DNA of 64,000 nt from an uncultured Polaribacter sp. (GTDB taxonomy: Bacteria; Bacteroidota; Bacteroidia; Flavobacteriales; Flavobacteriaceae): assembly GCF_947501385.1 (NCBI RefSeq), contig NZ_CANMVP010000013.1, forward strand, positions 1 to 64,000. Direction: 5' to 3'. How positions within the stretch are numbered: position 1 is the first letter of the stretch; each line of letters starts with the position of its first letter. The position numbers and the translations under genes were made by a program. The notes under the pieces were generated by a model. That model ran no database searches. It was not told the DNA's origin and saw only the letters and a list, made by a program, of their open reading frames with translations. Positions 44,896-54,521 of this stretch are shown piece after piece.

Positions 44896-46677
44896 ATGTC
44901 AGATCATCATCATAAAGAAACTTTTGTAACAAAATATATTTTTAGTCAAGATCATAAAATGATCTCGAAACAGTTTTTAGTAACTGGTATGTTTATGGGA
45001 ATCATTGCTGTTTTAATGTCAATGTTATTCCGTTTGCAACTTGCATGGCCAGATACTTCATTTTCTGTCGTAGAAGCTTTTCTAGGATCTCATCAAACAG
45101 ATGGAATCATGGATCCAGATATCTACTTAGCTTTGGTTACCATACATGGTACCATTATGGTGTTTTTTGTATTAACAGCAGGTTTAAGTGGTACCTTTTC
45201 GAATCTATTAATTCCATTGCAAATTGGTGCAAGAGATATGGCTTCAGGTTTTTTAAACATGATTTCTTATTGGTTGTTCTTTATATCGAGTATCGTAATG
45301 GTTATCTCTTTATTTGTTGAAGCGGGACCAGCATCTGCCGGTTGGACAATTTATCCTCCATTAAGTGCATTGCCACAAGCAATTCCTGGTTCTGGAACTG
45401 GTATGACTTTATGGTTGGTGTCTATGGCAATATTTATCGCCTCTTCTTTAATTGGTGCATTAAATTATATTGTAACGGTATTAAATTTACGTACAAAAGG
45501 AATGAAAATGACAAGATTGCCATTAACAATTTGGGCATTCTTTATCACGGCAATTATTGGGGTAGTTTCTTTTCCAGTATTACTGTCTGCAGCATTATTA
45601 TTAATTTTTGATAGAAGTTTTGGCACTTCCTTTTACTTATCAGATATCTTTATTTCTGGAGAAGTTTTACATTATCAAGGTGGGTCACCAGTATTATTTG
45701 AACACTTGTTTTGGTTCCTAGGACATCCAGAAGTATATATTGTATTATTACCCGCTTTAGGAATCACTTCAGAAATTATTTCAACAAACTCTAGAAAACC
45801 TATTTTTGGTTATAGAGCAATGATTGGTTCTATTATGGCAATTGCATTTTTATCTACAATTGTTTGGGGGCATCATATGTTTATTTCAGGAATGAATCCT
45901 TTCTTAGGTTCTGTATTTACATTTACAACATTACTAATTGCCATTCCATCTGCAGTAAAAGCATTTAATTATGTAACTACTTTATGGAAAGGGAATTTAC
46001 AATTAAATCCTTCTATGCTATTTTCAATTGGTTTGGTGTCAACTTTTGTAACAGGAGGTCTAACAGGATTGGTTTTAGGAGATTCAGCCTTAGATATTAA
46101 TATTCATGATACTTATTTTGTGGTAGCGCATTTCCATTTGGTAATGGGTGTTTCTGCAATATTTGGGATGTATGCTGGTATTTATCACTGGTTCCCGAAA
46201 ATGTATGGTAGAATGATGAATAAAACATTAGGCTATTGGCACTTTTGGATCACCATTATCTGTGCTTACGGAGTTTTCTGGCCAATGCATTTTATCGGTT
46301 TAGCAGGTTTACCTAGAAGGTATTATACAAACACAAACTTTCCAATGTTTGATGATTTGACAGATATAAATGTGGTGATTACAATCTTTGCCTTGGTTGG
46401 TGGAGTAGCACAATTATTTTTTATAGCAAACTTCTTCATCTCGATGTATCGTGGAGAAAAAGCAACACAAAATCCTTGGAAATCTAATACGTTAGAATGG
46501 ACTACGCCTGTAGAACATGTTCATGGTAACTGGCCAGGGAAATTACCAGAAGTTCATAGATGGGCTTATGATTATAGCAAACGTGTAGATGCGAATGATG
46601 ACGATAGTGATTATTTACATGGTAAAGATTTTGTGTTACAAACAACACCTTTATTAGAAGGTGAAGAGCCAACATAA
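44896..46677 (+). CDS. coxA: Cytochrome c oxidase subunit I
   Basis: Catalytic heme-copper subunit of 593 residues with twelve predicted transmembrane helices. Key residues are visible: the low-spin heme His in VTIHGTIMVF, the CuB/Tyr site WFLGHPEVYIVLLP, the CuB His pair in WGHHMF and the heme ligands in THYFVVAHFHLVMG-like DTYFVVAHFHLVMG. The N-terminal SDHHHKETFVTKYIFSQDHK faces the cytoplasm. The last 17 residues and downstream terminator are duplicated beyond the SNF2 remnant at 49.6 kb. Subunits III and IV are not in the window. Confidence 0.96.
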   Translation: MSDHHHKETFVTKYIFSQDHKMISKQFLVTGMFMGIIAVLMSMLFRLQLAWPDTSFSVVEAFLGSHQTDGIMDPDIYLALVTIHGTIMVFFVLTAGLSGTFSNLLIPLQIGARDMASGFLNMISYWLFFISSIVMVISLFVEAGPASAGWTIYPPLSALPQAIPGSGTGMTLWLVSMAIFIASSLIGALNYIVTVLNLRTKGMKMTRLPLTIWAFFITAIIGVVSFPVLLSAALLLIFDRSFGTSFYLSDIFISGEVLHYQGGSPVLFEHLFWFLGHPEVYIVLLPALGITSEIISTNSRKPIFGYRAMIGSIMAIAFLSTIVWGHHMFISGMNPFLGSVFTFTTLLIAIPSAVKAFNYVTTLWKGNLQLNPSMLFSIGLVSTFVTGGLTGLVLGDSALDINIHDTYFVVAHFHLVMGVSAIFGMYAGIYHWFPKMYGRMMNKTLGYWHFWITIICAYGVFWPMHFIGLAGLPRRYYTNTNFPMFDDLTDINVVITIFALVGGVAQLFFIANFFISMYRGEKATQNPWKSNTLEWTTPVEHVHGNWPGKLPEVHRWAYDYSKRVDANDDDSDYLHGKDFVLQTTPLLEGEEPT

Positions 46678-46783
46678 TATATAGACTTGTCATTCCTGCG
46701 CCTGTGCTCAACTTGATTGGGTAAAGGCAGGAATCTCAAAATTACATATCAAAAAAACCTTTCCATTTCGGAGAGGTTTTTTT
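46624..46783 (+). repeat. Direct repeat copy 1: coxA 3' end, REP-like unit and terminator
   Basis: The repeat starts inside the last codons of coxA (KDFVLQTTPLLEGEEPT stop), covers ATATAGACTTGTCATTCCTGCG and the imperfect palindrome ATTCCTGC...GCAGGAAT, and ends with the terminator. Copy 2 lies at 49602-49763 and is highly similar, with a few substitutions and small indels. About 2.8 kb lies between the copies. Confidence 0.9.
46752..46783 (+). terminator. Terminator of the act-cox operon
   Basis: AACCTTTCC and GGAGAGGTT form a 9-bp stem (one G-U) around ATTTC, with an A-run before and a T-run after. A second copy lies at 49733-49763. Confidence 0.85.
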
Positions 46784-46817
46784 GGTATGTAACAAGAAGT
46801 TTTAATGGCCTATGTGT

Positions 46818-46847
46818 TTTGCTGGTTTTGAAAATCTATTATCTTTG
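46818..46847 (+). promoter_or_regulatory. Promoter-like site upstream of the SNF2 remnant
   Basis: TTTG (46818-46821), 18 bp, then TATCTTTG (46840-46847). The same 14 bases TCTATTATCTTTGT occur at the ruvB promoter near 49797-49810, so this may be a relic of a duplicated ruvB promoter. Apart from this site and the repeat, the 309 bp between coxA and the remnant hold nothing recognisable. Confidence 0.5.
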
Positions 46848-46986
46848 TAATAAATGAAGGTCTAAAAGAATCTAAAAGAAATATGATTAGGCATTTCACC
46901 AATTTTTATTCATTATCAAAATAAAAAAGCAGTTATTTCGTATTCCTAAAACTAATACTTTTTGTGTTATTTTAAAATAAATTAAT

Positions 46987-49602
46987 ATGTTTCAATTAGT
47001 AAAACAAACTATAATCAATATTCAAGAAAATAAATTTTTATCTCTGGATGAAATTGAAAAAGCAAAATGCTGTTTTAGTGAATATAATCATATTATACTA
47101 TCGCAAGGAAATGAGAAAATCACAACTTTAATTGAAAATGAAGAAGAGTTTACTGTAGAGATTGTTTCGGAAGATGCTACTAATTTATTTGCAAGAATAA
47201 ATGGACAAATTGTAGAATGGGATTTTACTAGTTTGATTGCTTTATACTTAATCGATAGCATAAAGGATAAAGAAATACTTTCTGAAGGAGTAATATACCA
47301 GAGAAGGTATGCGAAAGAGAGTGCTGCAAGAGCGCTTAGATAGAGCGAAAAAAGCAAATTACAAAGTAAAATTAGCAAATAATTTATTTGGTGAGCATAC
47401 GTTGATTAATGAAAAAGGAAAAACCTACAGCATAACACTTCGTGATTTTGAAAACAAAACAGGATACATCAATAATATAGATTGGAGAACCAATAAATTA
47501 GGAACCACAAAGCATATTCTTTACTTATTTAATTATTTAGAAGAGAATTTAAGTAAGAAAAAAAGGCTAACAAAAAAATATCCTTTTATAGAAATTTATA
47601 CAGATCCTTTAAACGATTATAAAATATCTTGGTATTTTCCAGATTTTCTAGAGGTTGAAGAACAAGAATTATTGAGTTCTTATTTTGGAAATAACAAGTA
47701 TATTGAGAATTCTAAAATAGCTTCATTTTTTTCTTTTATACATGCATCAAGAGATTTTCATCGTATAAAAATAAGAAAAGAAGTATTCGAAAAAATTGAA
47801 ACCTTTTTTGAAAATAATGAGCTTCAACAAATAGAACAACAAAGTACATTAGATTATTCGGCAATTAATGCAACATTATATCCATATCAAAAAGAAGGTG
47901 TTGCATTTTCAGTATTTAAAAAAGGAGTTATTATAGCTGATGAAATGGGTCTAGGAAAAACAATACAAGCAATTACATCAGCAATCCTAAAAAAAGACAT
48001 ATTCAATTTCAAAAAAGTATTGGTTATTTGTCCTGCATCTGTAAAACACCAGTGGAAAAATGAAGTTATAAAGTTTACAAACGAAAAAGCAATAGTAATA
48101 GAGGGAACTCCAGAGGAACGAACCAAGCTTTATTTGAATGATACAAGTTTTTTTCATATTATTAATTACGAAACCGTTCTGCGAGATTTATCTATAAATC
48201 TAAATATGATTTTGTAATACTAGATGAAGCTCAAAAAATTAAAAATTACGAAACACAAACTGCAAATGCTGTAAAGGCAATTAAAAAGAAGCATGCACTT
48301 GTAATTACAGGAACTCCGTTAGAAAATAAGCTGTTAGATTTGTATTCTATTGTGCAGTTTCTAGATGAAACATTTTTAACACCACAATGGGAGTTTTCTT
48401 ACCAACATTGCATCTTTGATACAAAATATAAAAATAAAATCCGTGGATATTACAACTTACAGCAGCTAAAAAAACGCTTAGAAACCATACTTATTAGAAG
48501 AGAAAAAAAAGATGTTTTTGAGCAGTTACCTAATGTTATTCAAAAAAATATCTATGTTCATTTATCTGAAGAACAAGTTGGAATGCACGGTAGTTTTGCA
48601 AGAGGAATTGCTTCTATCTTAGGAAAAAAATTTAAAACCACTTATGACTGGCAAAAGTTAATGCATTTACTTACCAACATGCGTATGGTTTGTGATTCTA
48701 GTTATTTGATAGATAAGGAAAGCAATCACTCGCCAAAATTAACAGAATTAAAAGATATTTTAATAGAAAAATTAGCAATAAAAACCACCAAAAGAAAAAT
48801 TATTATATTTTCTGAGTGGGTAACGATGCTAAAGCTAATTGGCGAAATGCTTACAAAAGAAGGAATTTCTTTCACAACATTAACAGGAAAAGTACCAGTA
48901 AAAAAACGTGGAGAAATTATTAAAGAATTTGAAAACAATACTGATTGTAGTGTTTTTTTATCTAGCGAATCTGGTGGAACAGGTCTTAATCTTCAAGTAG
49001 CAGATACTGTAATAAATTTTGAGCTACCTTGGAATCCTGCCAAAAAAAATCAACGAATAGGGAGAATAGATAGGATTGGGCAACTAAAACAAAAATTATA
49101 TGTTTTTAATTTACTGTCTTATGATTCTATTGAAATGAAAATAGCAACAGGTTTATTGCTGAAACAAAATTTATTTGACGGGATTTTAAACTCTGAAAAT
49201 TTAACTGATGAGGTTGATTTTTCTGAAAAAGGAAAATCGTAATTTATAAAACAACTCGAAGAAGTAATTAAAGAAGATACAGTAAATGTTGATGCAAAAG
49301 AAGATGTAATCTTGCAAGAAGAATTGCAAGAAGAGTTATCAGAAATAAATGAAAAAGTAACTGAAACTAACAGCATCATTGAAAAGGATAAAGGTAAAGA
49401 GTCTATTTCATCAATTAATGAATTGAAAGAAAAGGACGAAAATTTAATCCAAATGGAAGAAGTAATGACCAAAGGAATGGAGTTTTTAACTGGAATTTAT
49501 GCAATGAGTTCAGGAAAACAAGTAGAAAATACAGCAAAACCAAAAGTAAATGTTAATAAACAAACAGGTGAGGTTTCCATAATTTTTAAAATGGATTTTT
49601 AA
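46987..49602 (+). pseudogene. SNF2-family DEAD-like helicase, broken by two frameshifts and a stop
   Basis: Four fragments align end to end as one SNF2 ATPase of about 870 codons. Fragment 1 (46987-about 47320) is an unknown N-terminal domain. The frame then shifts by +1, and fragment 2 runs to about 48200, with motif I DEMGLGKT. The frame shifts back near 48195-48215; fragment 3 has no ATG at the joint and carries motif II VILDEAQKIKNYET, motif III TGTPLENKLLDLYS, motif V GGTGLNLQ and motif VI QRIGRIDRIGQ. An in-frame TAA at 49240-49242 (before FIKQLEEVIKED) separates an acidic coiled-coil-like C-terminus ending at 49602. All motifs survive, so decay is recent, or the lesions are assembly errors. 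Confidence 0.85.
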
Positions 49603-49763
49603 AAGATTTTGTATGTATTACAAACCATACCTTTATTAGATGGTGAAGAACCAACATAATATATAGACTTGTCATTCTTGCGCCTGTGCTCAACTTGATT
49701 GGGTAAAGGCAGGAATCTCAAAATAACATATCAAAAAACCTTTCCATTTCGGAGAGGTTTTTT
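49602..49763 (+). repeat. Direct repeat copy 2: coxA 3'-end relic, REP-like unit and terminator
   Basis: The relic still encodes LQTIPLLDGEEPT and stop (49618-49659), versus LQTTPLLEGEEPT in coxA. The following noncoding part and terminator are almost identical to copy 1. It directly abuts the end of the SNF2 remnant and precedes the ruvB promoter. Confidence 0.9.
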
Positions 49764-49801
49764 GCTTTAGAAGAACATTATTTTATCCTCTTAAATTCTA
49801 T

Positions 49802-49809
49802 TATCTTTG
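49802..49809 (+). promoter_or_regulatory. -7 promoter box of ruvB
   Basis: TATCTTTG matches TAnnTTTG and ends only 4 bp before the ruvB ATG at 49814. With normal spacing the transcript would start at or next to the ATG, suggesting a leaderless mRNA. A clear -33 element was not found. Confidence 0.5.
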
Positions 49810-49813
49810 TTTT

Positions 49814-50836
49814 ATGAATGAAAACTTAAATCCTGAAAACGACAATTTATCAAATGAAGATTTAGATGTAGAAAGAAAACTACGTCCGCTTTCTTTTGAT
49901 GATTTTACAGGACAAGATCAAGCAATTGATAATTTAAAGATTTTTGTTGAAGCCGCCAATCAAAGAGAGGAAGCTTTAGATCATACACTTTTTCATGGCC
50001 CTCCAGGTTTAGGGAAAACTACGCTGGCTCATATTTTGGCAAATGAATTACAAGTGGGTATCAAAGTAACTTCAGGGCCTGTTTTAGACAAACCTGGAGA
50101 TTTAGCAGGCTTGCTTACAAACCTCGATGAGCGTGATGTTTTGTTTATTGATGAAATTCATAGATTAAGTCCTATTGTAGAAGAATATTTGTATTCTGCG
50201 ATGGAAGATTATAAGATTGATATTATGATTGAATCTGGTCCAAATGCGAGAACAGTTCAAATTAATTTAGAGCCCTTTACATTAATTGGTGCAACAACAC
50301 GTTCAGGATTGTTAACCGCGCCCATGAGAGCACGTTTTGGAATTAGTAGTAGGCTACATTATTATAAAACAGAATTGTTAACCACAATTATTCAAAGAAG
50401 TGCCTATATTTTAAGAGTTCCTATTTCTATGGAATCTGCTATTGAAATTGCGGGTAGAAGCAGGGGAACACCAAGAATTGCCAATGCATTGCTGCGTAGA
50501 GTACGAGATTTTGCACAAATTAAAGGAGATGGAAGTATTACCATAGAAATTGCTAAATACGCTTTAAAAGCTTTAAATGTAGATGCACATGGTTTAGATG
50601 AAATGGACAATAAAATTTTAATTACAATTATAGATAAGTTCAAAGGAGGTCCTGTAGGTCTTAGCACAATTGCAACTGCAGTTAGCGAAAATACAGAAAC
50701 TATAGAAGAAGTGTACGAGCCTTTTTTAATTCAGCAAGGTTTTATCATGAGAACTCCAAGAGGAAGAGAAGTTACAGAATTAGCTTACAAACATTTAGGA
50801 AGAAAAAAAGGAAGGGCACCAGGAGAACTTTTTTAA
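49814..50836 (+). CDS. ruvB: Holliday junction branch migration helicase RuvB
   Basis: Hexameric AAA+ motor that drives Holliday junction branch migration with RuvA. The 340-residue length is normal. Motifs are Walker [18 protein letters not shown] (about residues 59-75), Walker [10 protein letters not shown], sensor GATTRSGLL, and the C-terminal winged helix with the [13 protein letters not shown] motif. ruvA and ruvC are not adjacent. In the uninterrupted ancestor, ruvB would have followed coxA directly. Confidence 0.97.
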   Translation: MNENLNPENDNLSNEDLDVERKLRPLSFDDFTGQDQAIDNLKIFVEAANQREEALDHTLFHGPPGLGKTTLAHILANELQVGIKVTSGPVLDKPGDLAGLLTNLDERDVLFIDEIHRLSPIVEEYLYSAMEDYKIDIMIESGPNARTVQINLEPFTLIGATTRSGLLTAPMRARFGISSRLHYYKTELLTTIIQRSAYILRVPISMESAIEIAGRSRGTPRIANALLRRVRDFAQIKGDGSITIEIAKYALKALNVDAHGLDEMDNKILITIIDKFKGGPVGLSTIATAVSENTETIEEVYEPFLIQQGFIMRTPRGREVTELAYKHLGRKKGRAPGELF

Positions 50837-50840
50837 ATAG

Positions 50841-50860
50841 CAAGGGATTTTAATTCCTTG
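50841..50860. repeat. REP-like palindrome after ruvB
   Basis: CAAGGGATTTTAATTCCTTG has the same 20-bp size and CAAGG...CCTTG ends as the RAYT palindromes and forms a stem with G-U pairs. It starts 5 bp after the ruvB stop. Confidence 0.6.
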
Positions 50861-50892
50861 TTAAAATTTATCAAAACACAAGAGTAAGAATC

Positions 50893-50919
50893 CCTTCCCT
50901 TTGGGAAGGTTAGGATGGG
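50893..50919. repeat. CCTTCCC-GGGAAGG palindrome upstream of sulP
   Basis: CCTTCCCTTTGGGAAGG then TTAGGATGGG ends 3 bp before the ATG of the SulP gene, matching the position of the relative at 27886-27909. Confidence 0.7.
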
Positions 50920-50922
50920 CTA

Positions 50923-52650
50923 ATGAATATAAAAAAAGTAATACCAATTTTAGAATGGTTGCCTAATTACAACAGATCCTTATTCAAAGGAGATTTAGTT
51001 GCAGGTATTACTGTGGGTATCATTTTAATTCCGCAGGGAATTGCATATGCATTAATTGCAGGTTTGCCGCCAATTTACGGTTTGTATTGTGCTTTAGTAC
51101 CTCAAGTAATGTATGCTATTTTTGGTTCTTCTAGACAAGTGGCTATTGGACCCGTTGCTATGGATTCTTTAATTGTTGCAACAGGAGTTTCCACATTGGC
51201 CTTAGCGGGTTCAGAAAGTTATATTTCCATTGCCATTTTATTGGCTTTAATGGTGGGTTCTATTCAATTTATTATGGGAATTTTCAGCTTAGGCTTTATT
51301 GTAAATTTCCTTTCAAAGCCTGTAATTACTGGTTTTACTTCAGCAGTAGCATTAATTATTGGCTTCAATCAGTTTCGAAACTTATTAGGGGTAGATTTTA
51401 TTCAAAGTGATCAAATACAAATCATTTTAAAAGATATTTGGTTTCAAATGGACAGTTATAATTACCACACCAGTATTATAGGTTTGATTTCTGTGGTTGT
51501 AATCATTGTTTTTAGAAAGATCAATAAGAAAATTCCCAATGCGTTAATCGTAGTTATTTTAGGTATTTTAATCATGAAGTTTTTTGGCGAAAGTTTTGCT
51601 GATGTTTCTATAGTAAAAGATATTCCTTCAGGATTGCCAAAATTCGGAATTCCAGAGTTCGATTTAGATCAAATTAGAGAATTACTACCCATTGCATTGA
51701 CCTTAGTTATGGTTGGGTATTTAGAAACTATTTCGATAGGAAAATCTTTAGAAGCCAAACAAGACGAATATAGAATTCGACCAAATCAAGAATTAATCGC
51801 TTTAGGTTTGAGTAATATGGTAGGCTCTTTCTTTAAGGCATATCCGAGTACTTCAAGCTTTTCGCGTTCTGCAATCAATCAAGAAAGTGGGGCAAAAACA
51901 GGAATGGCTGCATTAATTTCAGTAGTAATGGTAATTATTACGCTATTGTTTTTAACGCCGTTATTTTATCATTTACCAAAAACCGTTTTAGCAGCAATTA
52001 TTATTGTTGCAGTTTTCGGTTTGATAAATTTTAAAGAAGCTACTTTTTTATGGAAAGCAAATCATTTAGACTTTTGGCTCATGTTAGCAACATTTTTAGC
52101 AACGTTATTGCTAGGAATAGAATATGGTATTATTGTTGGAGTAGGTTTGTCATTAACCATCTTGATTTTTAGAACTTCGAGACCGTATGTTGTTGAATTA
52201 GGGAAGGTGCCAAATTCTAATTTTTATAAAAATAAAAATAGATTTGAAGAAGTTATTATAGAAGATGATATTTTAGTTTTTAGGTTCGATGCGCAATTGT
52301 TTTATGCAAATGCTAGTTATTTTAGAGAAAAACTAGATGAAATGATGTACAAAAAAGGAAATGTTTTAAAATTAATTGTGTTAGATGCAGAAAGCATTAA
52401 TAGGGTAGATAGTACAGGGGTTGAAATGCTAAAAGAACGCATAAAGTATTGTAAGAAAAAAGGAATCACTTTTTACCTTGCAGGCGTAAAAGGCCCAGTA
52501 AGAGATGACTTGTTTAGAAGCGGAATTTTAGAAATCATAGAGCTCAATCACTTTTTTATGCGTGCCAATCAAGCAGTTAAGTTTTATAAAACAGGAGATA
52601 GAACACATCAAGAAAAATACGCGAAATATATACATCAAGCTTACGACTAA
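50923..52650 (+). CDS. SulP family inorganic anion transporter
   Basis: A membrane transporter of 575 residues for sulfate, bicarbonate or a related anion. The N-terminal transport domain (about 10-410) has the family signature region TVGIILIPQGIAYALIAGLPPIYGLYCALVPQ and the later AYPSTSSFSRSAIN. The cytoplasmic C-terminal STAS domain starts near residue 440 (VFRFDAQLFYANASYFREKL, then LDAESINRVDSTGVEML). It precedes a persulfide dioxygenase-rhodanese fusion and a rhodanese, so a sulfur anion is a likely substrate; bicarbonate remains possible. Confidence 0.92.
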   Translation: MNIKKVIPILEWLPNYNRSLFKGDLVAGITVGIILIPQGIAYALIAGLPPIYGLYCALVPQVMYAIFGSSRQVAIGPVAMDSLIVATGVSTLALAGSESYISIAILLALMVGSIQFIMGIFSLGFIVNFLSKPVITGFTSAVALIIGFNQFRNLLGVDFIQSDQIQIILKDIWFQMDSYNYHTSIIGLISVVVIIVFRKINKKIPNALIVVILGILIMKFFGESFADVSIVKDIPSGLPKFGIPEFDLDQIRELLPIALTLVMVGYLETISIGKSLEAKQDEYRIRPNQELIALGLSNMVGSFFKAYPSTSSFSRSAINQESGAKTGMAALISVVMVIITLLFLTPLFYHLPKTVLAAIIIVAVFGLINFKEATFLWKANHLDFWLMLATFLATLLLGIEYGIIVGVGLSLTILIFRTSRPYVVELGKVPNSNFYKNKNRFEEVIIEDDILVFRFDAQLFYANASYFREKLDEMMYKKGNVLKLIVLDAESINRVDSTGVEMLKERIKYCKKKGITFYLAGVKGPVRDDLFRSGILEIIELNHFFMRANQAVKFYKTGDRTHQEKYAKYIHQAYD

Positions 52651-52742
52651 TTTAAAAAAAGATAATAAAAAGCCTCGGAAAGAGATAGGTTATAAGTCAG
52701 ATAAAAAATAAAATAGTTGATAAAATTTCATAGGAACAAATT

Positions 52743-54149
52743 ATGATTATAGAACAAATTTATACAGGTTGTTTAGCACAAGGTGCTTATTATATAGAAA
52801 GTAACGGCGAAGTTGCCATTATAGATCCACTAAGAGAAGTACAAGATTATATTGATAGAGCAGCCACAAAAAACGCAAAAATTAAATATATTTTTGAAAC
52901 GCATTTTCATGCAGATTTTGTAAGCGGGCATGTAACCTTAGCTGAAAAGACAGGTGCGAAAATTGTATTTGGACCTACAGCAAAAACTGATTTTGAAGCT
53001 GTTATTGCAGAAGATAATCAGGTATTTAAAGTTGGTGATATTACAATTACCGTATTGCATACGCCAGGACACACCATGGAAAGTTCTTGTTATTTATTGA
53101 AAGATAAAAACGGAAAAAACCATGCGCTTTTTAGTGGAGATACACTTTTTTTAGGTGATGTTGGTAGACCCGATTTGGCACAAAAAGGTGACGTAACGGA
53201 AGAAGATTTGGCTGGTTTTTTGTTTGACAGTCTGCGAAACAAAGTAATGGTTTTAGAAGATGAAGTTATTGTATATCCAGCTCATGGAGCAGGTTCTGCT
53301 TGTGGTAAAAATTTAAGTAAAGAAACCGTTGGTACAATTGGCAATCAAAAAGAAACCAATTATGCCTTAAGAGCAGATATGACAAAAGAAGAGTTTATAA
53401 AAGAAGTTACAGAGGGTTTATTACCCCCACCCGCCTATTTTCCATTAAATGTAAAATTAAATAAAGAAGGATATACATCTGTAGACGAAGTTATAGAAAG
53501 GAGTGCAAAACCATTATCTGTTCAAGATTTTGAAATGATTGCAAATGAAACAGATGCTTTAATTTTAGATGTTCGTCATCAAGACGTCTTTATTAAAGGA
53601 TTTATACCCCAATCTATCTTTATAGGAATTGATGGTGGTTTTGCGCCTTGGGTGGGTGCTTTGATAAAAGATATCACACAACCATTATTATTGGTAACAC
53701 CTGAGGGTAAAGAAGAAGATACAATTACAAGATTGTCTAGAGTTGGTTTTGATAATGTCTTAGGATATTTAGAGGGTAGTTTTACGTCATGGGAAAATGC
53801 AGGTAAAGAAATAGATACATTAACATCTATCTCAGCTGAAGTCTTAGAGGAAAAAATGAAAGAAACTATTCCTGTCTTTGATGTAAGAAAGCCAGGTGAA
53901 TTTTCTAGTGGACACATAAAAGTAGCAGAAAGTACACCTTTAGATTTCCTAAATACACATATAGCAGAATTTCCAAAGAAAGAAAAGTTCTATGTGCATT
54001 GTGCAGGTGGTTACAGATCTGTTATTGCAGCATCCATTTTAAAAGCCAGAGGATTTCATAATGTTGTTGATGTTGCTGGAGGTTATGCAGCAATTAAAAA
54101 TACAGGAATAGAAAAGACGGCAGAAGTTTGTCCTTCAACCTTAAAATAA
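52743..54149 (+). CDS. Persulfide dioxygenase-like metallo-beta-lactamase fused to two rhodanese domains
   Basis: A cytoplasmic 468-residue protein. The N-terminal metallo-beta-lactamase domain (about 1-245) has ETHFHADFVSGH, HTPGHTMESSCYLL, FSGDTLFLGDVGRPDL and YPAHGAGSACG, the iron ligands of the ETHE1/Blh type. Rhodanese domain 1 (about 265-350) lacks a catalytic Cys, having LLVTPEGKEEDT in its place. Domain 2 (about 365-460) has the active loop VHCAGGYRS. It probably oxidises glutathione or other low-molecular-weight persulfide to sulfite in sulfide detoxification. It lies 92 bp after sulP and 4 bp before a second rhodanese. Confidence 0.93.
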   Translation: MIIEQIYTGCLAQGAYYIESNGEVAIIDPLREVQDYIDRAATKNAKIKYIFETHFHADFVSGHVTLAEKTGAKIVFGPTAKTDFEAVIAEDNQVFKVGDITITVLHTPGHTMESSCYLLKDKNGKNHALFSGDTLFLGDVGRPDLAQKGDVTEEDLAGFLFDSLRNKVMVLEDEVIVYPAHGAGSACGKNLSKETVGTIGNQKETNYALRADMTKEEFIKEVTEGLLPPPAYFPLNVKLNKEGYTSVDEVIERSAKPLSVQDFEMIANETDALILDVRHQDVFIKGFIPQSIFIGIDGGFAPWVGALIKDITQPLLLVTPEGKEEDTITRLSRVGFDNVLGYLEGSFTSWENAGKEIDTLTSISAEVLEEKMKETIPVFDVRKPGEFSSGHIKVAESTPLDFLNTHIAEFPKKEKFYVHCAGGYRSVIAASILKARGFHNVVDVAGGYAAIKNTGIEKTAEVCPSTLK

Positions 54150-54153
54150 GTAT

Positions 54154-54519
54154 ATGAAAAAGTTTATTTTTTTGTTTTTAGTCGGTATTTTGTTTTCAAG
54201 TTGTGAAGCACAAGAGGAAATAAAAACAATTTCTACACAAGAATTAAAAACCTTATTGGTCGAAAAAAATATTCAATTAATGGATGTAAGATCTCCAGAA
54301 GAAATTAAAGAAGGATTTATACAAACATCTATGTTTGCAAATTATTTTGATGCTGATTTTGCTGAAAAAGCAGCTGAACAATTAGATAAAACAAAACCTG
54401 TTTATGTAGTTTGTAGAAGTGGAAATAGAAGTAAAAAAGCTTCTAAAATTCTCAAAGAAAAAGGATACCAAGTTATAAACGTTTTAGGAGGCTACAACCA
54501 ATGGAAAAAAGAAAATTAG
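54154..54519 (+). CDS. Rhodanese-like lipoprotein
   Basis: A single rhodanese domain of 121 residues behind a lipoprotein signal (FLVGILFSSCEAQ, lipobox Cys about residue 17), so it is anchored at the membrane. The active-site loop VVCRSGNRSKKA (Cys about residue 89) is complete. It follows the fusion protein by 4 bp and would move sulfane sulfur on the periplasmic side. The acceptor is unknown. Confidence 0.92.
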   Translation: MKKFIFLFLVGILFSSCEAQEEIKTISTQELKTLLVEKNIQLMDVRSPEEIKEGFIQTSMFANYFDADFAEKAAEQLDKTKPVYVVCRSGNRSKKASKILKEKGYQVINVLGGYNQWKKEN

Positions 54520-54521
54520 AA

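Noticed and set aside
46987..49602. Phage defence system built around the SNF2 helicase
   Set aside because: The gene is broken and stands alone, without methyltransferase, nuclease or other defence partners.
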